From NCBI GenBank assembly GCA_020446815.1, contig JAGRDY010000026.1, positions 372,001 through 436,000 of the forward strand: 64,000 nucleotides of DNA, written 5' to 3'. Numbering within the stretch: the stretch's first letter is position 1; every line of letters begins with the position of its first letter. A program made the translations under genes and the position numbers. The notes below the pieces were generated by a model. It saw only the letters and a list, made by a program, of their open reading frames with translations. It made no database searches and was not told the origin of the DNA. The DNA comes from Paracoccaceae bacterium (lineage in GTDB: Bacteria; Pseudomonadota; Alphaproteobacteria; Rhodobacterales; Rhodobacteraceae). Shown one piece after another: positions 19,122-27,108 of the stretch.

Positions 19122-19793
19122 TCAGCCGTTGGCCGGGGTGATCGATTCGCCCACATGCATGTTGCCGACATTGGTGACTTCGATCTTGACCATGTCGCCA
19201 ACCTTGAAGCTGCCAAGATGGGCCTCGTCGGCCTTGTCACTGTTGAAGACATAGACCTTGCCATTATCCAGGGTCACAGTGCCTTCAGCCTGATCTATCG
19301 CCTTGATCTTGCCGGTAACCTGATCCGAAGTCTGGGTCGAGATCGCACGGCCGATCATGGTGCTGCCGTCGCTGACCGCGACGATGTTCACGGCATCACC
19401 CTTCTTGAAGCCGCCAAGGCTTACCTTGTCGCCCTTGTCGTTCTTGAAGTGGTAGGTCGTGCCGTTGTCGAGGGTGACAAAGCCTTCCACTTCGTTGATC
19501 TCGGCAATCTTGCCGGTCACGCCCGCCGCGAAATCGGGATCCATGGACTGGGCTTCATTGAGGTTGCCCACCTTGTCCCAGACGATCGTCACTTTGTCGC
19601 CCGGAAGGTAACCGCCCAGCATTTCATGGCGCTGCGAATTCTCGGCGAAGCTGTAGACGGTGCCGTTGGCGAGGGTCACAGTGTTGCCAGCCTCGTCGAT
19701 CGACTTGATCGCGCCGGTGGATACGTCGGCAAGGGCCAGGCCGCCGGTGAACATTGCGGCCAGGATTGTCGCGGAAAGAATGGAAGTACGCAT
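19122..19793 (-). CDS. Exported protein with three DUF1344-like repeats
   Basis: Protein of 223 residues. The first 22 are a signal peptide (MRTSILSATILAAMFTGGLA). The rest is three tandem copies of a small beta domain of about 65 residues, each beginning with a G-I-K/A-x-I-D/N pattern and a VTLxNGTxY strand: TGAIKSIDEAGNTVTLANGT, TGKIAEINEVEGFVTLDNGT and TGKIKAIDQAEGTVTLDNGK. Each ends in a GDxVxI strand. Single copies resemble DUF1344 proteins. The frame is open 23 codons upstream, but the chosen ATG has AAAGGAAC in front and a proper signal peptide. It lies downstream of the kinase at 20067-21455 and is its probable target. Confidence 0.85.
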   Translation of the reverse strand: MRTSILSATILAAMFTGGLALADVSTGAIKSIDEAGNTVTLANGTVYSFAENSQRHEMLGGYLPGDKVTIVWDKVGNLNEAQSMDPDFAAGVTGKIAEINEVEGFVTLDNGTTYHFKNDKGDKVSLGGFKKGDAVNIVAVSDGSTMIGRAISTQTSDQVTGKIKAIDQAEGTVTLDNGKVYVFNSDKADEAHLGSFKVGDMVKIEVTNVGNMHVGESITPANG

Positions 19794-19890
19794 TTTGAAG
19801 TTCCTTTGTTTGCTGCTCACAGGCAGGCTGTTGTGGTTCGGTTCCGGCTCTTTTGCTGCCAATCGTTTTCGGGCAATCGACCGCGTCCGG

Positions 19891-19908
19891 ATGACATGCT
19901 TTTGTCAT
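19891..19908. repeat. Perfect inverted repeat ATGACA-N6-TGTCAT
   Basis: Six-base arms separated by six bases (TGCTTT), about 100 bases upstream of the periplasmic-repeat gene. The arms equal those of the TGACA-N5-TGTCA sites at 42-57 kb, but the spacer is one base longer, so a different binding geometry is likely. Confidence 0.5.
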
Positions 19909-19933
19909 GCCGATCTGCTTTGAGATTTGCCTG

Positions 19934-19953
19934 AAGTTTACGTTTTCGTCAGG
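19934..19953 (-). promoter_or_regulatory. Candidate regulator box upstream of the periplasmic-repeat gene
   Basis: On the minus strand CCTGACGAAAACGTAAACTT, matching 16 of 20 positions of the box at 3475-3494 without gaps. Both boxes precede an exported-protein gene placed beside one of two paralogous regulator/kinase pairs. Confidence 0.45.
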
Positions 19954-20066
19954 ATTCACCTGGTGCCCGTCAGCCCCGCCCGGCGGATCGCACCCCGCCC
20001 GATCATCGCCGGCAGGGCGCAGGCAGGTTTCGCTGTGTCAGAGGCGGATCTGTCGGCCGCAGGGCT

Positions 20067-21455
20067 TCACAAGGCGTCGGCTGCGGCAAATTCCACCACG
20101 ACACGCAGCCCCGGTGCGTTGTCCGACAGCGAAATGCGCGCGCCGTGGCGCTCGACTATGGCCCGTACCAGCGCAAGGCCCAGCCCGGAACCCGCGCGCG
20201 TCCGGCTGGCGTCGAGGCGGCGAAAGGGTTCGAACACCGCCTCACGGGCCGCCGCGGGGATACCGGGGCCGGTATCGGCGACGGTCATGCGGATCTGACC
20301 CGCTTCGCGGTTCAACCGCAGCAGGATCCGGTTGCCTTGACTGCCGTGGGTCACGGCATTCTGGAGCAGGTTGACAACCATCTGTTGCAACATCGCGGCG
20401 TCGCCGGTGATCTCAAGGCGGCCTTCGCCCGGCCGCTCATAGACAAGGGTCTGGGCGGCGTCCTCGGCGACCATCTGATAGGTTTCCGCCAGATCGTCCA
20501 GAAGCGGGGCCAGATCGACCCTGTCGAAGGTCACCCCGTCCGCGCCCGCCTCGATCCGCGACAGCCGCAGATAGGTGTCGAATATCCCGGTCATCCGCTC
20601 CAGTTCGGCCTGGGTATCCTCAACCTCGGCACGGGGATCGTCACCTGCCTCGATCCGGTCGAGCGCACGCCCCAGCCCCAGATAGGCGCGCGCCAATGGC
20701 GATCTGAGATCGTGGGCCACGGCGGCAACGGTCGCCCGGGTGGAGACCATCAGCCGCGCCAGGGTATCGAGCTGTGTGTTCATGCGCGCCGCGACCCGGT
20801 CGATCTGGTCGTTTTCCGGCGACACCATCATGCGCATGTTCACATCGCCTTTGGAAACCCGTGCCAGTATCTCTTCCATGCGCTCCAGCTTTGCCTGGCT
20901 CTTGCGGCTGAGAAGATAGCCCGTCGCCAGCATCGTCAGCACCACGACAAAGCCGGTCGCGGCCAGCGTCCGAAAAACCGCGCGGTTGCTCCGGTACATG
21001 CCGTCCATCCGCTGCCCGACGATCAATATGTGCCCGTCAAGGGCACCGCTGCGATAGAGAAAGCCGACCTTGCCTTCTTTGGCCTCGCGCTGCGTTGCGT
21101 GGGTGATCAGATCGAGAGACCCCTCCTGCCATCCGCTGAGGCCGGGCAGTGAACGCACGTTGCCGGCAACCCGCGTGCCGGCCGAGTCGAACAGGCCGAT
21201 CGGGTGTTGCCCTTGCCCGTCGGGTTTGATGGCGCTTTCGATCAGCTCTGTCAGGGGGGCGACTCCCTCATCCCGGTAATCGGCCGCAAAGAGGTTCCAG
21301 CGCGTGTCAATATCCGCGCGCATCTCGTCTTTCATGGTGCGCGCGACATAGCCATGCGACAGTACGCCCACCGTGATCAGCACCACCACGAAGGCCACCG
21401 CCGACATAAGAACAGCCGTGAACGCCGCGCCCGAAAGGACGTTACCGCGGTCCAT
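20067..21455 (-). CDS. Sensor histidine kinase
   Basis: Membrane histidine kinase of 462 residues, paralogue of the one at 2027-3391. A first helix (AVLMSAVAFVVVLITVGVL) and a second (LAATGFVVVLTMLATGYLLS, about 162-182) flank a periplasmic sensor region. HAMP follows, then the H-box VAAVAHDLRSPLARAY, N-box LLQNAVTHGSQG, and G-boxes DTGPGIP and SGLGLALVRAIVERHG. It starts 14 bases inside the regulator gene at the same relative place as in the other pair. The signal is unknown. Confidence 0.94.
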   Translation of the reverse strand: MDRGNVLSGAAFTAVLMSAVAFVVVLITVGVLSHGYVARTMKDEMRADIDTRWNLFAADYRDEGVAPLTELIESAIKPDGQGQHPIGLFDSAGTRVAGNVRSLPGLSGWQEGSLDLITHATQREAKEGKVGFLYRSGALDGHILIVGQRMDGMYRSNRAVFRTLAATGFVVVLTMLATGYLLSRKSQAKLERMEEILARVSKGDVNMRMMVSPENDQIDRVAARMNTQLDTLARLMVSTRATVAAVAHDLRSPLARAYLGLGRALDRIEAGDDPRAEVEDTQAELERMTGIFDTYLRLSRIEAGADGVTFDRVDLAPLLDDLAETYQMVAEDAAQTLVYERPGEGRLEITGDAAMLQQMVVNLLQNAVTHGSQGNRILLRLNREAGQIRMTVADTGPGIPAAAREAVFEPFRRLDASRTRAGSGLGLALVRAIVERHGARISLSDNAPGLRVVVEFAAADAL

Positions 21456-22119
21456 GCATCGAATATCCGGTATTGCGGATCGTATGGATCAGGGGCACGG
21501 CGAACGGCTTGTCTATCTTGCTGCGCAACCGGCTCATATGGGTTTCGACGACGGTGGTGTTCGGCTCGAAGTTGAAATTCCATACGCGTTCCAGCAACAT
21601 CGTGCGCGTCACCACCCGCCCGGCATTGCGCATCAATATCTCCAGCATCGCAAATTCCTTGGCGTGAAGCTCGATCAGCTTGCCCTGCCGCGTCGCGGTT
21701 CGCGCCATAAGGTCCAGATGCAAATCCTCGACCTTCAGCGAAGGGGTTTGAGGGGTGTCGTTACTGCGGCGGGTGATCGACGCGATCCGCGCGAGAAGTT
21801 CGGAAAAATGGAACGGCTTGGTCAGATAGTCATCGCCGCCCGCCGACAGCCCTTCAACCCGGTCGTCGACCTGCCCCATCGCCGTCAGAAACAGCACCGG
21901 CAGATCCTTCTTGGCCGCCCGCAACGCCCTGAGCACCGACAGCCCGTCCATTCCCGGCATCATCCTGTCGAGGATCGCCATGTCGCAATCGTTATAAAGA
22001 CAATAGGCAAGCGCGTCGCGCCCATCGGCCACATGATCGACGCTGTGGCCATTCTCGACCAGCCCGGCGGTCAGGTATTCGGCCATCTTGGCATCGTCTT
22101 CGGCCAGCAGGATTTTCAT
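21442..22119 (-). CDS. OmpR-family response regulator
   Basis: Response regulator of 225 residues, start at MKILLAEDDAKMAEYLTAGL. Phosphoacceptor in MAILDRMMPGMDG, switch lysine in DDYLTKPFHFSELLARI, winged helix with LHAKEFAMLEILMRNAGRVV and VVETHMSRLRSKID. Same length, and extensive identity to the regulator at 1363-2040, including the wing NFEPNTTVVETH. The frame extends upstream without a plausible domain; the chosen ATG gives the standard receiver start. It is divergent from the HdeD stress operon with 169 bases between, so that operon may also be under its control (inference). Confidence 0.95.
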   Translation of the reverse strand: MKILLAEDDAKMAEYLTAGLVENGHSVDHVADGRDALAYCLYNDCDMAILDRMMPGMDGLSVLRALRAAKKDLPVLFLTAMGQVDDRVEGLSAGGDDYLTKPFHFSELLARIASITRRSNDTPQTPSLKVEDLHLDLMARTATRQGKLIELHAKEFAMLEILMRNAGRVVTRTMLLERVWNFNFEPNTTVVETHMSRLRSKIDKPFAVPLIHTIRNTGYSMHGPR

Positions 22120-22288
22120 CGGCGTCTCCGCGTTTTGGCAAAGAATATGCAAGCGGGCAGGTTTCAGCCAGACTTTCCGCAAACCTTGCACAGAAGTAAG
22201 GTTGGGAAAAGTTTCGCGCGCCTCCCGACCCCTAGTAAGGCATGACAAGCCGGCCATTGCGGCCGCATATTCAAGGAGCGCGTTGAAA

Positions 22289-22849
22289 ATGAACACCCTC
22301 GATCACTCGCGCGTGAGCGCGACCCGAAACCATGTCTTGCCGAAACGGCTGACAATCATCGGAATCGTCTTTGCCGCCGTGGGCGTCCTGGCGATTCTGC
22401 TGCCCGCCTGGGCCACCCTGGCGGGGGAAATGCTCGTCGCATGGATGCTGACGCTGTGGGGGGCGGTCGGCCTGTGGTTCGCGTGGGAAATGCGCCCGGC
22501 GAAAGAATGGCGCTATGCCGGCGTGGCCTTTGCCATCACCTTGCTGCTGGGGCTGATGTTCTTGTTGTTTCCCGGCGTCGGAATCGAAACCCTGACTATC
22601 GTGATGATGGTGGTGTTCCTGATGGAAGGAGTAGTTTCGATCCTTCTGGCGATGCGGATGAGCGGCCACATGCGCAACTGGGGCTGGCTGGCCTTCAGCG
22701 GCCTTTGTTCGCTGATCATCGGCGCCATCATCCTGATCGGCTGGCCGGAGACGGCGGTCTGGACATTGGGTGTGCTTTTGGGCGTCAACTTCTTGTCGAC
22801 GGGGCTTTCACTTGTCATGCTGGGCAAAACAGCAAGAGAATCCGCCTGA
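22289..22849 (+). CDS. hdeD: HdeD-family membrane protein
   Basis: Protein of 186 residues with about six transmembrane helices and the HdeD/DUF308 pattern: paired helices LTIIGIVFAAVGVLAILLPA, AWMLTLWGAVGLWFAW, and VMMVVFLMEGVVSILLAMRM, then WGWLAFSGLCSLIIGAIILI. E. coli HdeD is a membrane protein of the acid-resistance island. CAAGGAGCG precedes the ATG; an upstream in-frame extension crosses the divergent promoter region and was rejected. First gene of a six-gene operon, one base before the DUF1003 gene. Confidence 0.9.
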   Translation: MNTLDHSRVSATRNHVLPKRLTIIGIVFAAVGVLAILLPAWATLAGEMLVAWMLTLWGAVGLWFAWEMRPAKEWRYAGVAFAITLLLGLMFLLFPGVGIETLTIVMMVVFLMEGVVSILLAMRMSGHMRNWGWLAFSGLCSLIIGAIILIGWPETAVWTLGVLLGVNFLSTGLSLVMLGKTARESA

Positions 22850-22850
22850 C

Positions 22851-23570
22851 ATGCCCAGATCCGTTCGCCCTGCAACCGCATCACAGCCCGTCTGCCATAT
22901 CTGCGGGCAGACTTTTCCCGTCGCCAAACTGCGACCGTGGATCTCGGTGCGCCAAGGGGTTTCGGATCTGATCGACAAGGCCGCACCCGGCTGGGGCGAA
23001 GGCAAGCTGATCTGCAAACCCGACCTCGCCCGGTTTCGCCGGCAATATGTTGAAAACCTGCTGGCGGACGAAAAGGGCGAGCTGGACGAACTGGACCGGC
23101 AGGTGATCGCCAGTCTGGAGGCAGGGCTGCCCATCGCCCGCATTCCTGACGATGAATTCGCCGAAAAATCGACGCTGGGTGAACGCACCGCCGACAAGGT
23201 TGCCGAATTCGGCGGAAGCTGGCCGTTCATACTGTTCTTCTCGTTCGTGCTGGTGGTCTGGATCACCGCCAATGTCGCGGGGTTGATGGCGCATCCTTTC
23301 GATCCCTATCCGTTCATCTTGCTGAATCTGGCGCTGTCCTGTCTCGCTGCGATGCAGGCGCCCGTCATCATGATGAGCCAGCGCAGGCAGGAAACCAAGG
23401 ACAGGCTGCGCGCCGAAAACGACTACCGCGTCAATCTCAAGGCCGAACTGGAAATCCGCCAGCTGCATGAAAAGATCGACCACCAGCTTGCCAACCAATG
23501 GCAGAAGCTTGCCGAGTTGCAGCAGATCCAGATCGAGTTGCTGGAGGAAAGCACCGATGGCCGCCGCTGA
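22851..23570 (+). CDS. DUF1003 membrane protein
   Basis: Protein of 239 residues. The N-terminus has a small CxxC motif (VCHICGQTFPVAKLRPW) and then the cytosolic LICKPDLARFRRQYVENLLA. Two helices (WPFILFFSFVLVVWITANVA and YPFILLNLALSCLAAMQAPV) carry the DUF1003 signature; directly after is MMSQRRQETKDRLRAENDY, followed by a predicted coiled coil (LEIRQLHEKIDHQLANQWQK). Its 3' end overlaps mprF by 14 bases. Function unknown; homologues are common in acid-stress contexts. Confidence 0.92.
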   Translation: MPRSVRPATASQPVCHICGQTFPVAKLRPWISVRQGVSDLIDKAAPGWGEGKLICKPDLARFRRQYVENLLADEKGELDELDRQVIASLEAGLPIARIPDDEFAEKSTLGERTADKVAEFGGSWPFILFFSFVLVVWITANVAGLMAHPFDPYPFILLNLALSCLAAMQAPVIMMSQRRQETKDRLRAENDYRVNLKAELEIRQLHEKIDHQLANQWQKLAELQQIQIELLEESTDGRR

Positions 23571-26157
23571 AGCCCTGCCGCCGCAAGTCAGGCTGTCGCG
23601 GATCATCGAACACCCGGCGTTCAGGATCGCGGTACCGCTGCTTATCGCTGCGATTGCCATATTCGTCCTGCACAAGCTGTCGGCCGAGGTGAAATGGCGC
23701 GATGTCAAAGCCGATCTCGCGGCGGCGCCGGATATTTCGCTGCTCAAGGCGCTTGGCTTCACGGCACTCAGTTTCGTCGGCATTTCGCTTTACGACGCTC
23801 TGGCCGTCCGTTCCGTGGCCCCTGGCAAGGTGCCCTTCCGCATCGCCGCCCTGGCCGGGTCGGCCGGTTATGCGATTTCCGGACTGTTGGGTGTTTCATA
23901 TCTGACAGGCGCCGCCGTTCGTTACCGCGTCTATTCGTCCTTCGGGATGGACCTGGCACTGATCGCGGGTGTCCTGGGCGTTTCGTGGACCGGGTTTCTT
24001 TCGGGTCTGGCGCTTGTCTTTGGCGGCCTGCTTGCGTTGCACCCGGACGGGTTGAGCGCCGTCCTGCCGGTCTCGCGGGTTCTTGAGACAGGCTTCGGCA
24101 TCGCGATTCTCGCGGCGCTGGCCGGCTATTTGCTCTGGCTGGCGGCGGGGTACCGGCGGCTGACGTTCGGCGGCTTCGCGGTGATCTTGCCGAATGCAAG
24201 GACCGGTGTCGCCCTGACCGGGGCGGGCGTGCTGGATATTGGCGCCGCCGCCATGGTCCTTTACGTTTTGATGCCGGCGGATGTCGCGGGCAACCTGCCC
24301 TATTTCTTCACCGTCTTCTTTGCGGCGGTCGGCCTGGGCATCCTCAGCCATTCGCCGGGCGGGCTGGGTGTGTTCGAGGCGACGATCATCGCCGGGCTGG
24401 GCGCATCGGGCCGTTCCGACGTTTTGGCGGCATTGCTGCTTTACCGCGTGATCTATACGATCTTTCCCTTCCTTGTCGCGGCGTCCGGGCTCAGCGTCAT
24501 GATGGGGCTCGCGCGGCACCAGGAACTCGAAGGTGGGGCGCGCGTGATCTGGCGCGCGTTCCATCCCCTGGTGCCCCCCGTCGCCGCAGGTATCGCATTG
24601 CTTGCCGGGGTGATCCTGCTGGTATCGGGCAACCTGCCGGCCGATGGCACGCATCTTGGCGCGCTGCGTGAACTTCTGCCGCTCTACTTTGTCGAGGCAT
24701 CCCATCTGACGGGCAGCATCGCCGGGCTGCTGCTGATCGTCGTGGCGCGCGGCCTTTACCGCAAGCTGTACCGGGCCTGGCTGATCGCGATGGCGCTGAT
24801 CGCAATCGGGCTGGTCGCCTCGCTCGCGAAGGGGCTCGACTGGCGCGAATCGCTGTCGATGCTGGCGACAATGGCCGTGCTGGGCCTTTTCCGCCCGGCG
24901 TTCTACCGCGCCGACAGTGCTTCGGTATTCCGGTTGAACGCGACCTGGCTTGTCAGCATCCTGGCGTTGGTGGCAGCGATATTCTGGATCGGGCTTTTCG
25001 TTCATGCCCATGTCCCTTACCGCAACGCGCTGTGGTGGGATTTCACCTGGCATGGCGATGCCTCGCGCTTTCTGAGGGCCAGCCTCGCCGGCGCGGTGAT
25101 TCTGGCGGTGGTTGCAATCAATTCGCTGATGACCGGCAGGAAGATCCGCGCCCGCCCGGAGCCGATCCCCGATTCGGTTCGCAGACTGGTCGCCCAAAGC
25201 GAAGACACAGAAGCCGGCATCGCCCTGATGGGGGACAAGGCGTTTCTCGTCGCCGAAGACGAAAGCGCCTTCATCGCCTATGCCGATACCGGCAGGTCAC
25301 TGATTGCCAAGGGCGATCCGGTGGGCGATGCCCGCGCCGGCCGGCGGCTGATCTGGCGCTTGCGCGAAATGGCCGACCGGCAGGGCAAACGCTGCGCCTT
25401 TTACGGGGTCTCGCCCGACTATCTGCCGACCTATCTCGATCTGGGCCTGTCCATCCTGAAGATCGGCGAGGTCGCGCGGGTCGACATGCGCGGCTTCACG
25501 CTCGAAGGATCGAACAAGAAGGATCTGCGCCAGGCGCGCAATCGTGCGGCACGCGATGGTTTCACCTTCAAAGTGATACCGGCGGCCGAGATCGCCGCGG
25601 TTTTGCCCGAACTGCGGGCGATTTCGGATGCCTGGCTGGAAAACAAGCAGGGCGAGGAAAAGGGTTTTGCCCTTGGGGCGTTCGAAGAAACCTATATCTC
25701 CAATTTCGACGTTGCCGTGTTGCGCGACACTGGCGGTCAAATCGTCGCCTTCGCCAATCTCTTCAAGGGGGCGAACCTCTGCGAGTTGTCGCTCGATCTG
25801 ATGCGCTACCGGCCGGGGGGGCCGGGTTTCGCCATGGATGCGCTTTTTGCCGAACTCATGCTGTGGGGTGCCGATCAGGGCTATCGCTGGTTTTCGCTGG
25901 GGGCCGCGCCCTTTTCGGGCATCGAGAACCGCCAGCTTGCGCCCATCTGGAACCGCATCGGCGGCTTTGTCTATGAACACGGCGAACATTTCTACAATTT
26001 CGAGGGGTTGCGCTCCTACAAGGAAAAGTTCGGCCCGGACTGGAGCCCGAACTATCTGGCCTGTCCTGGAGGCCTGGCCGCGCCGCAAATTCTTTACGAA
26101 GTGAACATTCTGATTTCCGGCGGGCTTCGCGGCCTGGTCAGGCATGGTGCATCATGA
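23557..26157 (+). CDS. mprF: Phosphatidylglycerol lysyltransferase/flippase MprF (LpiA)
   Basis: Protein of 866 residues. The N-terminal two thirds are many transmembrane helices of the flippase domain (SHSPGGLGVFEATIIAGLGA is the conserved motif near residue 270). The C-terminal third is the cytosolic aminoacyl transferase (GNAT-like) with DLRQARNRAARDGFTFKVI, AFANLFKGANLCELSLDLMR and the ending ALFAELMLWGADQGYRWFSL then GAAPFSGIE. MprF moves lysine from tRNA to phosphatidylglycerol and flips the product, giving resistance to acid and cationic peptides; in alphaproteobacteria (LpiA) it is acid-inducible. GGAGGAAAGC precedes the ATG. The AcvB-type hydrolase partner often found beside lpiA is absent. 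Confidence 0.95.
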   Translation: MAAAEALPPQVRLSRIIEHPAFRIAVPLLIAAIAIFVLHKLSAEVKWRDVKADLAAAPDISLLKALGFTALSFVGISLYDALAVRSVAPGKVPFRIAALAGSAGYAISGLLGVSYLTGAAVRYRVYSSFGMDLALIAGVLGVSWTGFLSGLALVFGGLLALHPDGLSAVLPVSRVLETGFGIAILAALAGYLLWLAAGYRRLTFGGFAVILPNARTGVALTGAGVLDIGAAAMVLYVLMPADVAGNLPYFFTVFFAAVGLGILSHSPGGLGVFEATIIAGLGASGRSDVLAALLLYRVIYTIFPFLVAASGLSVMMGLARHQELEGGARVIWRAFHPLVPPVAAGIALLAGVILLVSGNLPADGTHLGALRELLPLYFVEASHLTGSIAGLLLIVVARGLYRKLYRAWLIAMALIAIGLVASLAKGLDWRESLSMLATMAVLGLFRPAFYRADSASVFRLNATWLVSILALVAAIFWIGLFVHAHVPYRNALWWDFTWHGDASRFLRASLAGAVILAVVAINSLMTGRKIRARPEPIPDSVRRLVAQSEDTEAGIALMGDKAFLVAEDESAFIAYADTGRSLIAKGDPVGDARAGRRLIWRLREMADRQGKRCAFYGVSPDYLPTYLDLGLSILKIGEVARVDMRGFTLEGSNKKDLRQARNRAARDGFTFKVIPAAEIAAVLPELRAISDAWLENKQGEEKGFALGAFEETYISNFDVAVLRDTGGQIVAFANLFKGANLCELSLDLMRYRPGGPGFAMDALFAELMLWGADQGYRWFSLGAAPFSGIENRQLAPIWNRIGGFVYEHGEHFYNFEGLRSYKEKFGPDWSPNYLACPGGLAAPQILYEVNILISGGLRGLVRHGAS

Positions 26158-26474
26158 TCGTCAATTTCCAGAACCACGCATCGAACGAACGTACTTTTCT
26201 GTCCTGGGTGCGCACGGCCGTCGCCATCGTCGGTTTCGGGCTGGCGGCGGCGCGGCTTGGCACCCACGCGTCGCCGCTCTGGTCCGAGGTCCTGATGCTT
26301 TGCGCGGGTGCCGCGGTGATCGTGCTTGCCTGGGTCAGGATGCAGCATGTCCGCAAGCGGATCGACAACCCCGCCGAACTGCCCGACGATTCCAGCCTCG
26401 CGGATTTCTTTCTCATACTGCTGATCGTGGCGCTGTTCGTCCTGTTGGGGAGCTTTGCGATCCATGTCACCTGA
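26154..26474 (+). CDS. DUF202 (YidH-type) membrane protein
   Basis: Protein of 106 residues with three predicted helices. The N-terminal signature is NHASNERTFLSWVRTAVAIV, standard for DUF202; helices include LMLCAGAAVIVLAWVRM and FFLILLIVALFVLLGSFAI. It overlaps mprF by 4 bases (ATGA) and the next gene by 11 bases, so it is translated as part of the operon. Function unknown. Confidence 0.92.
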   Translation: MIVNFQNHASNERTFLSWVRTAVAIVGFGLAAARLGTHASPLWSEVLMLCAGAAVIVLAWVRMQHVRKRIDNPAELPDDSSLADFFLILLIVALFVLLGSFAIHVT

Positions 26475-27108
26475 GACAGCCACCACCGCCGCAAGAGTGC
26501 CACGAAGCATCGCTTCGCCGATCCTTCGTTTGCGATTCACGATCCTGTTTCTGGCCGTGATGCTGGGTGCCAATCTGGCCGCCGGAACTCTGGGCCACGC
26601 CCTGCCCGCCCAGATTCTGGCGGACTGGGGCATCGGCCACGATACGCTTTTTTCGGGAGAGGTTTTCAGACTGATCACCGGCACCTTTCTGTCGCATGAC
26701 GGGGACATGTTCCTGCGGCAGTTCGGGTTTGCCGCGGTTGTCATCGGCTATACCGAATGGCGGCTGGGCGCGGCGCGCGCCGCCGCCTGGTTCTTCGGGC
26801 TGGATATCGCGACAACGCTGCTGTTGCTTGGATGCGTCGAACTGAGCACGGCGCTGCATGACCTGGCCGCGGTCAACGACGTTGGCATGTCGTTGGGCGG
26901 CTTCGGGTTGATCGGCATGACCATTGCCGGATGGCACGCGAAGTGGTTTATTTGTGGCGCGATCCTTTTGGCAATCGGCGCGAAATTTTGCGTCGCGCCC
27001 GATCTTCTGGCCGATGCAGGCCATGTTCTGGCGCTGCTTGTCGGGCTTGCCTCGGGTTCGATCCTGCCAAAACCCGGTACCGCAGGGGCCGTTTGTCATG
27101 GACGATAG
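26464..27108 (+). CDS. Rhomboid-like membrane protein
   Basis: Protein of 214 residues with about six helices. Candidate catalytic residues of a rhomboid-type protease are present: Ser in VGMSLGGFGLIG and His in ADAGHVLALLVGLASG, the latter followed by a GxxxG-like stretch as in rhomboid helix 6. GEVFRLITGTFLSHD is like the rhomboid L1 region entry. It may be an active or an inactive family member. The start at 26464 is chosen as an ATG inside the DUF202 stop region; a TTG three codons upstream is possible. Confidence 0.7.
   Translation: MSPETATTAARVPRSIASPILRLRFTILFLAVMLGANLAAGTLGHALPAQILADWGIGHDTLFSGEVFRLITGTFLSHDGDMFLRQFGFAAVVIGYTEWRLGAARAAAWFFGLDIATTLLLLGCVELSTALHDLAAVNDVGMSLGGFGLIGMTIAGWHAKWFICGAILLAIGAKFCVAPDLLADAGHVLALLVGLASGSILPKPGTAGAVCHGR

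Noticed and set aside
23896-25197. 433-codon frame antisense to mprF
   Set aside because: Very rich in Arg, Gln and Asp, the usual look of a shadow of a membrane-protein gene.
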